Origin: Sphingobacterium sp. HMA12
GTDB lineage: Bacteria > Bacteroidota > Bacteroidia > Sphingobacteriales > Sphingobacteriaceae
Length of the DNA stretch: 64,000 nt
Assembly: GCF_002933815.1 (NCBI RefSeq)
Contig: NZ_BEYR01000003.1
Coordinates: 124,001 to 188,000, forward strand
Direction of reading: 5' to 3'
Shown: positions 55,814 to 64,000 of the stretch, piece by piece
How positions within the stretch are numbered: position 1 is the stretch's first letter
Layout: each line of letters starts with the position of its first letter
The notes under the pieces: model-generated
Seen by the model: the letters and a program-made list of their open reading frames with translations, nothing else
What the model was told of the DNA's origin: nothing
The model's database searches: none
Translations under genes and position numbers: made by a program

Positions 55814-55931
55814 GTAAATTGATGGAAAAATAAAACTGTATTTGTGCTAAATATTTCAATTTTGTTACGCTTAGGGAAATGTTTTTACACTAATTTAGCG
55901 CCACCTCAGTAGAGCAATTATTAATAACCAG

Positions 55932-57020
55932 ATGCAAAAGAAAACACTACTTTTTTTACTGATTTTAACCAGTTTCGTTGTGCCGTCCTATGCCCAGGTC
56001 TCATCGGTGAACCAGCTTGCCAATGCATTTTTAGATACTGTCGAGCGGCATGCTTATCGTGGATCGTTGATCAAATGGGATTCTATCCGGCCAGTTTTTA
56101 TTGAACAGACAAGGACAATATCGGATATTAATGCATTGGAACCCCATTTTAAAAAAATCTTAAGTCAATTAAAGGATGGTCATTCCGGACTTTTTTTTGA
56201 GAAAGTTGATCAAAATAAGGAGGCTGAACAGGAGCTGTTTGTAAGAATGGCGGGTATGACCGATCAGGAGGCCGGTTTTCCACCCAAAGTTTTTAGTCAT
56301 TTTATGACGAAAGACCATTATGCCTATATTCGGATCCCAGCGGTAGTCTATGAGCAACGACGATATGTGGACACCATTGGAGCACAGCTAAAAATATTGG
56401 ACGCACAGCAGCCAAAAGGTTGGATCATCGATCTGACAGAAAACGATGGCGGGAGCATTTTTCCGATGATCTGGCATTTTGCGGATCTGATCGATGTCGA
56501 CAGCACTTATTCGGTTGTGGATAGAGCGGGTGTTGAATCCAAACAAAATGTACGAATGAATAATCTGAATGATGAGGATCAAAAATGGGCTAAGTTATTT
56601 GGTCTGGAATATGAGCAGGTGCCACCGATTGTTATAAAAAATAAAAATATACCTATTGTGTTATTAGTCAGTCGGTTTACATCAAGTTCGGGCGAGTTTT
56701 TTGCGGCTCATTTTAAAGGCCAGAAAAATGCAACCGTCATGGGGCAGAAGACGGGTGGTTATACTTCCGCGAACGAGCAATTTGCGGTTGGAAATAACTA
56801 CATGATCAATTTGGCAACCAGCGTCATTAAAGACCGTACAGGAAAGCTCTATGGGATAGGAGAAGGGATCAAACCCGATATTCCTTTGGCTATTGATTTT
56901 GCCAAAGTTTTGGGAATCCCAGAGATTATTACTTTCGACCAGCTTAGAAAGGCTGTGAAAGAAGCTACTCCGGTATATATACAAATGGCTACTGACTATC
57001 TGAAAAAACAGGAGTTATAA
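55932..57020 (+). CDS. S41 family peptidase
   Basis: This 362-residue exported protease-like protein has a signal peptide (ending YAQ) and the S41 core VSRFTSSSGEFFAAHFKGQ with the serine, then MGQKTGGYTSANEQF with the lysine. No PDZ domain is evident, so this is the CtpA-related, PDZ-less subtype. It follows the TonB receptor by 118 bp. Substrate unknown. Confidence 0.82.
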   Translation: MQKKTLLFLLILTSFVVPSYAQVSSVNQLANAFLDTVERHAYRGSLIKWDSIRPVFIEQTRTISDINALEPHFKKILSQLKDGHSGLFFEKVDQNKEAEQELFVRMAGMTDQEAGFPPKVFSHFMTKDHYAYIRIPAVVYEQRRYVDTIGAQLKILDAQQPKGWIIDLTENDGGSIFPMIWHFADLIDVDSTYSVVDRAGVESKQNVRMNNLNDEDQKWAKLFGLEYEQVPPIVIKNKNIPIVLLVSRFTSSSGEFFAAHFKGQKNATVMGQKTGGYTSANEQFAVGNNYMINLATSVIKDRTGKLYGIGEGIKPDIPLAIDFAKVLGIPEIITFDQLRKAVKEATPVYIQMATDYLKKQEL

Positions 57021-57121
57021 AGACGTACTTTGCTGTCAGTACGAGAAGTTCTGATATTTAAAATAATACAAAGAAGACAGAATACTATGGGAAGAATTTG
57101 GTATTGAGACGCGAAAATAGT

Positions 57122-57165
57122 AACAAAAATCCTGCTGGGAAATATCTTCAGCAGGATTTTTTGTT
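57122..57165. terminator. Bidirectional terminator
   Basis: AAAAATCCTGCTG pairs with CAGCAGGATTTTT between convergent genes. Confidence 0.85.
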
Positions 57166-57182
57166 TCTGGATATATTGTTTT

Positions 57183-57707
57183 TTATTTCAATACAAATTT
57201 GAAACCCAACGAGAAACGGGATGGTTCAAAGTGAGAACCATGTGATAAGTTCCACCATGGTTTCCAGTCAAAATGCATTGCCAATGGTGCTGAAGGAATT
57301 CTGAACTCCAGTCCCAATGCTGGACGGATAGCAAAAAAAGTTTCGGTATCACCATCTTTCCAATGGTAGTCATCGTCCCAGTAGCCATGCCATTTGCCAT
57401 AGTCAACAAAAGACACTTGTGGTCCCACACCGACATACCACGACAAACCACGTGTTCCAGCGATACGTTGGTTGTACGAATAATCTACGCCAACAACCGT
57501 GATGTTATCGCCAAATAATACCTGCGCATTTCCAGCATCATTGCCGCCAAAATTGTGTTTGATCTGTGGGCCGTATAATGTTGGGCCATCACCGACGTCA
57601 ATGCCAAGGCCAAGAGCTGTACGGTAAGGAGTTTGTGCGTTTGCCTGTTGGTTAACGGCAAATACAAGTGCAAAAAGTGTCAGAAAAGGTAGAAGTACTT
57701 TCTTCAT
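57183..57707 (-). CDS. Outer membrane beta-barrel protein
   Basis: This 174-residue protein has a signal peptide (LFALVFAVNQQANAQ) and alternating beta strands with aromatic ends, finishing FSLGFKFVLK as expected for small barrels. The ATG at 57707 is preferred over an upstream start at 57779. Function unknown. Confidence 0.78.
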   Translation of the reverse strand: MKKVLLPFLTLFALVFAVNQQANAQTPYRTALGLGIDVGDGPTLYGPQIKHNFGGNDAGNAQVLFGDNITVVGVDYSYNQRIAGTRGLSWYVGVGPQVSFVDYGKWHGYWDDDYHWKDGDTETFFAIRPALGLEFRIPSAPLAMHFDWKPWWNLSHGSHFEPSRFSLGFKFVLK

Positions 57708-58034
57708 GATATTTAAAAAAATGTTAGCGTTAAGTTTTCGAATTGAAAACTTTCGCTGTTTAAACAAATACTCTGCCAATAATGATTATTTGTAGTTTTT
57801 TGGCTACTTTTATTTGTTAACTTTTTTATTTTAAATGTGTTATTTTTTTTTACTTCATCTTGGGGCCTTGATGATGATTTCTTAGCTCGGTATTTATTTA
57901 AAAATCGAATGCTTACGGATTCAAACTCAAATTGCCGAAACGATATCTGCGGTAGCGTTGTTTATCTTATACATACATGGCAGTTATACCTATTTAAAAA
58001 TGGGGTATGACAGTATAAACTTAATTATTTTAGG
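57708..58034. other. Intergenic stretch between barrel protein and small ORF
   Basis: AT-rich sequence of about 330 bases. I see nothing in it beyond likely promoter DNA for the flanking divergent genes. Confidence 0.4.
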
Positions 58035-58235
58035 ATGGAGCATATTCAAATCAATAGGAAAAAAATAGAGCAATGGCTTGCGGAGGGGTATGACGTGCTG
58101 CAGGAAGGGAAACTTTTAAAAGTTGGAGGCGACCTGCCGGAGTTTCTGGAACAATTCGATGACGAAGCCGAACCAAAGACTTACTTGCTAAAGGAGTTGG
58201 TGACCTGGCCTGAAGAAGAGCTTAAGAAACTATAA
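58035..58235 (+). CDS. Small acidic hypothetical protein
   Basis: This 66-residue protein is rich in Glu and Asp. I do not recognise the family. A following hairpin with T-run supports transcription as a single unit. Confidence 0.6.
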   Translation: MEHIQINRKKIEQWLAEGYDVLQEGKLLKVGGDLPEFLEQFDDEAEPKTYLLKELVTWPEEELKKL

Positions 58236-58259
58236 GGGAGGCATGGAACAAATTAATCG

Positions 58260-58284
58260 AGGTGTGTGGTAAACACCTGTTTTT
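58260..58284 (+). terminator. Terminator after the small acidic protein gene
   Basis: AGGTGT pairs with ACACCT and is followed by GTTTTT. Confidence 0.65.
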
Positions 58285-58329
58285 GCTACGTATGTGCCGT
58301 AAAGGGCTTGAAGACCGAAGCTTATATAC

Positions 58330-59586
58330 TTAACAATTATAATAAGCTTCGGGTATAGCGACTTTTTTTTGTGTCCAATTTTCTAATATTGCTGCATAAG
58401 GATCGATCTCATGCGTATCGGCCTCGAAAATATAGTGATGGTCATTGATTAGGTAAACACCTAGCATGGCGTAACCGGGGCCCTTTGCAGGTAAGACATT
58501 ATCAATTTCGAAGTGATCGATGGTATCTATATCGTAAATTATACAGGTCGCTTGCCCGGCAAAACCAATTTTATTGTTTTTCTTGTCCAACCAGATACCA
58601 CTTGATCTTCCGAGTTGTTGCTTTATACTTGCTGGAATATTTTTTACGCCTGCGTTTTTACGGAAATCTTGCTTAATGTCCCATGATCTTTTCAATTTGA
58701 CGAGTTCGCTCACTTCCAAAACCCGTTCGTAATCCAGATTTTCCAAAAGCGAGGGATAATCGCGGCGGTTGTAAAAATGTAAAGAAGTCCCCCCGTCATC
58801 ATAGCTGCTTTCATCATCATAGGTATAGCAGATAGAGGCGGAGATGTCATCTCCGAAATCGAATGACAAATAGCATTGGTCTTCTCTTTCATAACCATAA
58901 TCTTCCACTTTGTAGTCTTCATCATCAAACCAGAGATTACGGAGATCTTTATAGCTTTTATCTGTATTGGAGCGATCATAAACTGTTGTGAAATACTCTT
59001 GAATAGGTACAAGCGGTGGAATGTCATCACAGTAGATTTCTAGTTCTTTCAGCCACAGGCTGCCAATACGGACAGGATAATCTATTTTAAAATAAACAGT
59101 CCCATATTCACTTGTATATTGGTGCCCGATACCGAGTTTTTCGAGATCGGCATAAGTGATATTCCAAGAAATAAATTGTGTTGGTTCAGCATAAACCTCA
59201 AAACCTATATGGTCATCTTCAAATTCACCGGGTAGAACCTTATAGTTATGGGGTTGTTGCTGGATCCAGATTTTGGCCTTACAGTCCAGTTGTTGCTTAA
59301 CGGTATGAAAGAATAATGCGTCATCAAAGCCAAATTGTTCAGAGAGCTTAGGATAGACCTTCGAAAAACCTTGCGAACTTGCGGGAATATAATGCTGGTG
59401 GTCGTCGAATAGAAATAGGTAGGGATCCCCAGCTAATAACTGAACGTATGCATAGCGTAATTTGGATAAATTGACATTTTCTTCATTGCCATGATCGAGG
59501 TAATGTAAGCGGTCTCCATCAAGCCAGATCCGGTTTTTATCATTTTCTTTTGGAAAATTGGAATTATCCTTAGCAAAATCAAACAT
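58330..59586 (-). CDS. Hypothetical protein, 418 residues
   Basis: This acidic protein has no signal peptide or membrane segment. It is rich in Tyr and Asp with beta-strand-like patterns. I do not recognise any domain. An 11-bp inverted repeat (58315-58325 and 58342-58352) overlaps its stop codon and may end the transcript. It is not in an operon in view. Confidence 0.7.
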   Translation of the reverse strand: MFDFAKDNSNFPKENDKNRIWLDGDRLHYLDHGNEENVNLSKLRYAYVQLLAGDPYLFLFDDHQHYIPASSQGFSKVYPKLSEQFGFDDALFFHTVKQQLDCKAKIWIQQQPHNYKVLPGEFEDDHIGFEVYAEPTQFISWNITYADLEKLGIGHQYTSEYGTVYFKIDYPVRIGSLWLKELEIYCDDIPPLVPIQEYFTTVYDRSNTDKSYKDLRNLWFDDEDYKVEDYGYEREDQCYLSFDFGDDISASICYTYDDESSYDDGGTSLHFYNRRDYPSLLENLDYERVLEVSELVKLKRSWDIKQDFRKNAGVKNIPASIKQQLGRSSGIWLDKKNNKIGFAGQATCIIYDIDTIDHFEIDNVLPAKGPGYAMLGVYLINDHHYIFEADTHEIDPYAAILENWTQKKVAIPEAYYNC

Positions 59587-59760
59587 ATTCAGCTCATTTA
59601 TGATGTGCTAATTTAAGATTTAAATTGAGCCAAAGTTGCATTCAAATCGGGAATTTTTTAATCGATATCTGTAAAATGTATCCGATTTACCTTAAAATGT
59701 ATCCTTCAGCCGTTGAACAAAGTTGCTATTTTTGTAGCTGTAATGTAATATGGATGGTCA

Positions 59761-60624
59761 ATGGCAAATAAAATATTAAATATCAGGGAATTCGCTGCCT
59801 ATATCAATTTTCGGGTTCCAAAAAATGAGGATTTACTGATCGTCAGTTTTGAAGAAGAGAATGCTATTCGCCTGAAGTCCGGGCAAGTCACCATAGATTT
59901 TTACCTACTGGCTATTAAACCGCCGTTAGAAAAAAAATTAAAAACGATAGATTTTATTGAAGATCAGGCAAAGTCGTTTATGTATGTGGATTGTCCACAG
60001 AACAGCCTTGACTGGGATATTCATGCACCCACTGCAGGGTATAATATTTTGGTAAGCGCCAAATATGTCAATAAATTGGCGAAGGACTACAACTTTGTGC
60101 ATTATAATAATCACGAGGCACTCTTTTTAACTAAAGAAGAGGAAACCCTGCTCTGGGATCTTTTTGAAAAAGCAAATCATGAGTATCGAAAGGAAAACTA
60201 TTCCAAGGAAATCATTATTTCCTATATTGCCCTTATACTTTCCTATACTCAGGTCTTTTACAATAGGCAATTTGATGCGAGAAGTAGTATTTATAATAAA
60301 GTCATTGACGATTTTTACGAAAATCTCAGAAATTATTTTGATAAAAAGGAAGAGATATCGGGGCTTCCTTCCGTGGCCTATTTTGCGCAAAAAGCGAATC
60401 TGTCTGCCAATTATTTCGGTGATCTGATCAAGCATTTTACAGGCGAATCGCCTATTGAACATATTCATAATTTTGTGCTGAAACTGGCTAAGGACAAACT
60501 AAAAAATACTACACTATCCGTTAGCGAGATTTCTTATAGCCTGGGCTTCGATTACCCCAATTATTTTGCTCGGTTCTTTCGTAAAAAGACGGGAGTATCG
60601 CCCAAAGTCTACCGGAGTATGTAG
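59761..60624 (+). CDS. AraC family transcriptional regulator
   Basis: This 287-residue regulator has an N-terminal beta-rich sensing part and a C-terminal pair of helix-turn-helix units, with VSEISYSLGFDYPNYFARFFRKKTGVSPKVYRSM at its end characteristic of AraC. It likely controls the alpha/beta hydrolase gene downstream. Confidence 0.9.
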   Translation: MANKILNIREFAAYINFRVPKNEDLLIVSFEEENAIRLKSGQVTIDFYLLAIKPPLEKKLKTIDFIEDQAKSFMYVDCPQNSLDWDIHAPTAGYNILVSAKYVNKLAKDYNFVHYNNHEALFLTKEEETLLWDLFEKANHEYRKENYSKEIIISYIALILSYTQVFYNRQFDARSSIYNKVIDDFYENLRNYFDKKEEISGLPSVAYFAQKANLSANYFGDLIKHFTGESPIEHIHNFVLKLAKDKLKNTTLSVSEISYSLGFDYPNYFARFFRKKTGVSPKVYRSM

Positions 60625-60664
60625 TCTTTACAATAAAGCAATCGAACCGCTAAAATAAATTAGA

Positions 60665-60709
60665 ATAGATAGAAATAGCGCACCATTTTGGTGCGCTATT
60701 TCTATCTAT
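60665..60709. other. Perfect 21-bp inverted repeat, probable terminator of the AraC gene
   Basis: Arms 60665-60685 and 60689-60709 pair over 21 bp around TTT; the core is AGCGCACCA/TGGTGCGCT. No T-run follows the plus strand, so intrinsic termination is uncertain and a mobile or regulatory repeat is possible. Confidence 0.6.
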
Positions 60710-60839
60710 AAGGGGTTGAAAGCCAAAAAGATTATAAACCGTAAAATGTATCCGTTTTCGAGTAATATGTCTACGTTTTGAAACTGATATGCGCTGTAAA
60801 TTTGTCTTATCAAAAATGAGTATTAAAAAAGAAAATAGG

Positions 60840-61757
60840 ATGTCACAGCAAAAAATCAGTATCAGGAACGGCAATGGGCAAGGCATTATCTTGTCAGCAG
60901 TCATTTACTTTCCGGCAAATTTTAATGAAAGCGAACAGTACGCAGCGGTCGTTGTATCACATCCCGGTGGTGGAGTTAAAGAGCAAACTGCCGGACTTTA
61001 TGCGCGCAAGTTGGCCGAAGGTGGTTTTGTGAGTATCGCCTATGATGCTTCTTATCAGGGCGAAAGTACCGGCGAACCACGTCAGTTGGAAAATCCATAT
61101 ATCCGAACGGAGGATGTGAGTGCGGTAGTGGATTATCTGACAGCACTTCCTTACATTGATAGCGAGCGTATTGGTGCGATGGGGATTTGTGCGGGAGCCG
61201 GTTATACGGCAAATGCGGCCATCAATGATCATCGTATCAAGGCAGTAGGTATGGTGAGTGCTGTCAATATCGGTTCGATGTTTCGAAACGGATGGGAAAA
61301 CAACGTAAAAGATCCCGACGCGTTACCTTATTTATTGGCCGGGTCCAATGCGCGTACAGCCGATGCTGCAGGAGGGAGCCAAACAATCCCTTTGGCACCA
61401 CTACGTGAAGAGGACGCACCGAATGAAGAGCTGCGTGAGGCTTGGGAATATTATCATACAGATAGGTGCCAGTATCCAACGGCACCGGGATTTGCCACAG
61501 CGAGAAGTTTAACGCAGATCATCTCGTATGATGCCTACAATAAAGCCGAGGCCTTTTTTACTCAACCTCTATTGGCCATCGTCGGCAGTGTCGCCGGAAG
61601 CGCCTGGATGAGTGATGATCTGCTAGAGCGGGTAGCGACGACCGATAAACGAAAATATATTATCGATGGCGCGAATCACATGTCGTTGTATGATCGGAAG
61701 AATGATGTTGACGAAGCTGTTGGACAGTTAATCTCCTTTTTTACGGAAAAATTATAA
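60840..61757 (+). CDS. Alpha/beta hydrolase (dienelactone hydrolase-like)
   Basis: This 305-residue enzyme has the oxyanion stretch VVVSHPGGGVKEQTAG, the nucleophile elbow GAMGICAGAGYT (Cys in place of the common Ser), ALLAIVGS and a late His in GANHMSLYD. The Cys nucleophile is like dienelactone hydrolases. A short ATG choice (60840) is preferred over 60789. Next to the AraC gene, it may be regulated by it. Confidence 0.82.
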   Translation: MSQQKISIRNGNGQGIILSAVIYFPANFNESEQYAAVVVSHPGGGVKEQTAGLYARKLAEGGFVSIAYDASYQGESTGEPRQLENPYIRTEDVSAVVDYLTALPYIDSERIGAMGICAGAGYTANAAINDHRIKAVGMVSAVNIGSMFRNGWENNVKDPDALPYLLAGSNARTADAAGGSQTIPLAPLREEDAPNEELREAWEYYHTDRCQYPTAPGFATARSLTQIISYDAYNKAEAFFTQPLLAIVGSVAGSAWMSDDLLERVATTDKRKYIIDGANHMSLYDRKNDVDEAVGQLISFFTEKL

Positions 61758-61828
61758 TTGATTTCAATAAAAAGTAAATAGTATCCTTATTGGTTACCCT
61801 AAAGGTTGCTCAAAAACATTAAAACAAG

Positions 61829-62029
61829 ATGAAGACAGAAAAAGTAACATTCAAAAATATAGCCTGGGATAATGCGGGAATTATCTATTTTCCTGCCGAT
61901 TTCGATCCACAAAAAAAATATCCGACCGTAGTTTCCCTGCATCCTATCGGAAGTTGTAAAGAACAGACAGCAGGAAATGTCTATGGCAAAGCGCTGGCCG
62001 AAGCAGGTTTTGTCGTGTTGGCAATATGA
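61829..62029 (+). pseudogene. Truncated alpha/beta hydrolase (5' fragment)
   Basis: These 66 residues match the start of the preceding hydrolase (IIYFPADFDPQKKYPTVVSL, HPIGSCKEQTAGNVYGKALAEAGFVV) and stop at the point where the parent continues VSIAYDASYQGES. It is an N-terminal fragment of a paralogue, cut at a junction with the next remnant. Confidence 0.7.
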
Positions 62030-62324
62030 AAATGATCCCGATGTGGCCTTTTTATTTATCAATACTTGGCAAAAAGAGGAGAACTATAAAGAGCTGGTCA
62101 ATAATTTTATCAACGAAAATAAATATAGTTTCCATGTTTTATTTGATGAAATGAAAGATCGGGATAAGTCTGTTGTTGGTGCATATGGCGTCAAAGGTAT
62201 ACCTACTAAAGTCGTTATTGATAGGGACGGTTTTATTCGTTTTCAATCTTCGGGTGGAGGAGCTGACGTGGAAAAAATTGTCCATGAAATCTCAACGAAG
62301 ATCGAACTGGCAAGAAAGGGATAA
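62022..62324 (+). pseudogene. Truncated thioredoxin-like (TlpA/redoxin) protein (3' fragment)
   Basis: In a different frame from the hydrolase piece, YENDPDVAFLFINTW to VKGIPTKVVIDRDGFIRFQSSGGG is the second half of a TlpA-type thioredoxin fold, including the cis-Pro segment GIPTK. The start with the active site CxxC is missing. An in-frame Met at 61977 gives only a nonsense leader. Confidence 0.65.
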
Positions 62325-62448
62325 TCCTGGGGGACAGCAGTATCAATCTAGACAATAGCATAAATATACTGAAATCCGTAGCTCTCTTTTTTAGATCGAG
62401 GGCTGCGGTTTTTTATTAGGAATGGTTCAGTTTGACATGAGCAGTAAT

Positions 62449-63387
62449 TTACTGCACAAATTTGGAAGTTATTCCTCTTTTTTTGACATAGAAATTTAAA
62501 GCTCGTCCAGCTTCTCTAGGCTGGTCAGTACTTAAGATATCTGCGCCACGTTCTATAAAGCTGGCATACAGCTGAAATCCTTTCTTCGCAGCTTGTCTGT
62601 CGAGATTGCCCTGCGTACCCAGGATGCACATGATCCCATGATCGTGCAGTACTTTAGTCAGCTGCGGATCGGCTTCCCGTGTGCCCACGAAGGCCAGCAA
62701 CTTATTGTCTGGGATATCTTTTTCGTTGAGACGGGCGAGATCATCGAGGTTCTTTACTGCAGCGGATATCATTAGGTCCCCGGCCAGATTATGTACTTTA
62801 CCAGCCTGACCGGCACTATAAGTAATAATAACAACACTGGATTCAGCACGCTGTTTACGAATCACATTGATTACGGATTCGTAAGGCACCTCATTTTTAA
62901 TATCCAGCGTGAAAATAACCTTTCCTTTTCCCCAGGCGAGGGCTTCCTCTAGTGTGGGGATTTTGTAGGGTGTTATTTTCTTGTCATTGTCTACAAGACG
63001 CAGCTTTTTGAGCTCGGCCAATGTGCGTTCACTAATAGATCCCCGACCAGTTGTCGTGCGGTTTAGGGTATTGTCATGCATGAGTACCAGCGCCGAATCT
63101 TTGCTGAGCCGGACATCGCACTCCACGATAACGGGCTGCAGACTGGCATTATATGCAAAGGTTTCCAAAGCATTTTCAGGATAACCAGAGGTAGGCCCCC
63201 CGCGGTGTAAACTGACCAGCGGATAGCGGTTGTCATCATAGGTTAGAAACTGATAAAGATCCTCTACGGTTGTCAGCTGAATGCGCTTGCCGACAGGCAA
63301 GCCGTCTGTATCACCATTATGGCGAAAACAGCTGCAAACAGTTATACAGGTCAGAAATAAAAGGAAGCAATACAGACGTATTCTCAT
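62449..63387 (-). CDS. Glycerophosphodiester phosphodiesterase, lipoprotein
   Basis: This 312-residue enzyme cleaves glycerophosphodiesters to glycerol-3-phosphate and an alcohol. A lipobox (ITVCSC) near the start suggests a periplasmic lipoprotein. GDPD motifs LHRGGPTSGYPENALETF and ECDVRLSKDSALVLMHD with metal ligands and the catalytic His are visible. It lies 17 bp past aroK. Confidence 0.88.
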   Translation of the reverse strand: MRIRLYCFLLFLTCITVCSCFRHNGDTDGLPVGKRIQLTTVEDLYQFLTYDDNRYPLVSLHRGGPTSGYPENALETFAYNASLQPVIVECDVRLSKDSALVLMHDNTLNRTTTGRGSISERTLAELKKLRLVDNDKKITPYKIPTLEEALAWGKGKVIFTLDIKNEVPYESVINVIRKQRAESSVVIITYSAGQAGKVHNLAGDLMISAAVKNLDDLARLNEKDIPDNKLLAFVGTREADPQLTKVLHDHGIMCILGTQGNLDRQAAKKGFQLYASFIERGADILSTDQPREAGRALNFYVKKRGITSKFVQ

Positions 63388-63404
63388 TATTAACTATTGT
63401 GCGA

Positions 63405-63920
63405 TTATAAATTATGCTGGTTGATCAGGGCAGCTAACATTTCTACCGTAGTATTGAGCTGATCTATTGTCAGATGAGCCCGGGTATAGTAAGGCTCGCG
63501 TTCCGTTAATTTCTCTTCAATAAAAGCCCGGAGTTCTTCCGGGGATTTTCCGATCAGAATAGGTCTTTTATGTAATTTTGACTGTGACAGACGGTCAAAT
63601 AAAGCTTTTGGGCTCATTTGTAGATAGACCGCATAGCCATTGGCTTTGATCCAATCCATGTTGTCAAAAAAACAAGGGGCACCGCCCCCTGTGGAGATTA
63701 CGGCGTAGCTGTCCGCAAATTTACGCAACTGTTCGCGCTCCAGTTTTCGGAATTCTTCTTCACCATGTTGGCCGAAATATTCAGTAATGCTCATGCCGAT
63801 CTGTTTCACAATCTCCTCGTCGGTATCGATAAAAGGTAAATCTAATTTGCTGGCCAGCTTTTTTCCCAGAGTGGTCTTTCCGCTGCCCATATAGCCAATC
63901 AAAAATATAGGTTTAGGCAT
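63405..63920 (-). CDS. aroK: Shikimate kinase
   Basis: This 171-residue enzyme phosphorylates shikimate in aromatic amino acid synthesis. Walker A GYMGSGKTTLG (about 9-19), the shikimate-binding FIDTDEEI and GGGAP are present. It starts 6 bp after the stop of the upstream partial gene and is in operon with it and perhaps the GDPD gene. Confidence 0.93.
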   Translation of the reverse strand: MPKPIFLIGYMGSGKTTLGKKLASKLDLPFIDTDEEIVKQIGMSITEYFGQHGEEEFRKLEREQLRKFADSYAVISTGGGAPCFFDNMDWIKANGYAVYLQMSPKALFDRLSQSKLHKRPILIGKSPEELRAFIEEKLTEREPYYTRAHLTIDQLNTTVEMLAALINQHNL

Positions 63921-63926
63921 ATTGTA

Positions 63927-64000
63927 TTATTTGTCCTTACTTAAAAAATTATCTTCAATCGTCTTTGCATCCGGGAAATTATTGTAATGCCATTTACCCA
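63927..64000 (-). CDS. C-terminal end of an upstream gene (partial)
   Basis: The last 24 codons, ending DAKTIEDNFLSKDK and a stop 6 bp before aroK, show another gene on the minus strand. Too little is seen to name it; a phosphoribosyltransferase is common next to aroK in this group, but this is only a guess. Confidence 0.55.
   Translation of the reverse strand, partial: GKWHYNNFPDAKTIEDNFLSKDK

Overview
The window looks like the chromosome of a Sphingobacteriaceae-type Bacteroidota, probably Sphingobacterium or a close relative. This rests on SusC/SusD pairs, promoters of the TTTG / TAnnTTTG type, a tmRNA tag ending in ALAA, and ordinary housekeeping genes of that group. No database search was possible, so all family calls come from motifs and architecture.

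Region 1 (about 1-15,212) is an AT-rich mobile island. Its right end carries a large serine recombinase and a translationally coupled 64-residue protein. The cargo consists of large proteins with nuclease or NTPase signatures. They are a STAND-type NTPase with an N-terminal Cap4/DUF4297-like nuclease domain (minus strand, open to the left edge, at least 1,099 residues), a 1,261-residue protein with a SEC-C zinc motif and a C-terminal PD-(D/E)xK nuclease, two HEPN-like proteins, a 783-residue PD-(D/E)xK protein and a PIN-like protein. A compact GC-richer segment with several hairpins and a tRNA-like T arm lies upstream of one HEPN gene. I read this as an anti-phage defence island whose left end is outside the window. 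The SEC-C/nuclease protein and the HEPN plus nuclease pair are the best candidates for undescribed systems.

Region 2 (15,415-29,820) is a complete polysaccharide utilisation locus: a SusR-like membrane regulator, SusC, SusD, a SusE/F-like glycan-binding lipoprotein, a GH66 dextranase, a GH31 alpha-glucosidase and a GH97 alpha-glucosidase. Dextran or another alpha-1,6-glucan is the likely substrate. The GH66 would cut the backbone, the SusCD complex would import oligosaccharides, and GH31/GH97 would release glucose. The locus is bracketed by two diverged direct repeats of about 200 bp (15,012-15,212 and 30,069-30,272). The right copy abuts the 3' end of ssrA. Each copy contains the tail of the recombinase-associated small ORF and an ssrA-type terminator, so ssrA has probably been hit repeatedly by the same element family.

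Region 3 (30,270-64,000) is ordinary core chromosome: ssrA, an M3 peptidase, an aspartate aminotransferase, a CDF transporter, lepA, folD, a class A beta-lactamase-like serine hydrolase, an amino acid permease, an Rrf2 regulator with an NAD(P)-binding protein, an M1 peptidase, fructose-bisphosphate aldolase, phosphoglycerate mutase, a DtxR/MntR regulator divergent from a TonB-dependent receptor with a clear operator over its promoter, an S41 peptidase, an AraC regulator with an alpha/beta hydrolase, two gene remnants fused by a deletion, a glycerophosphodiesterase and shikimate kinase. Many convergent gene pairs are separated by long perfect bidirectional terminators.
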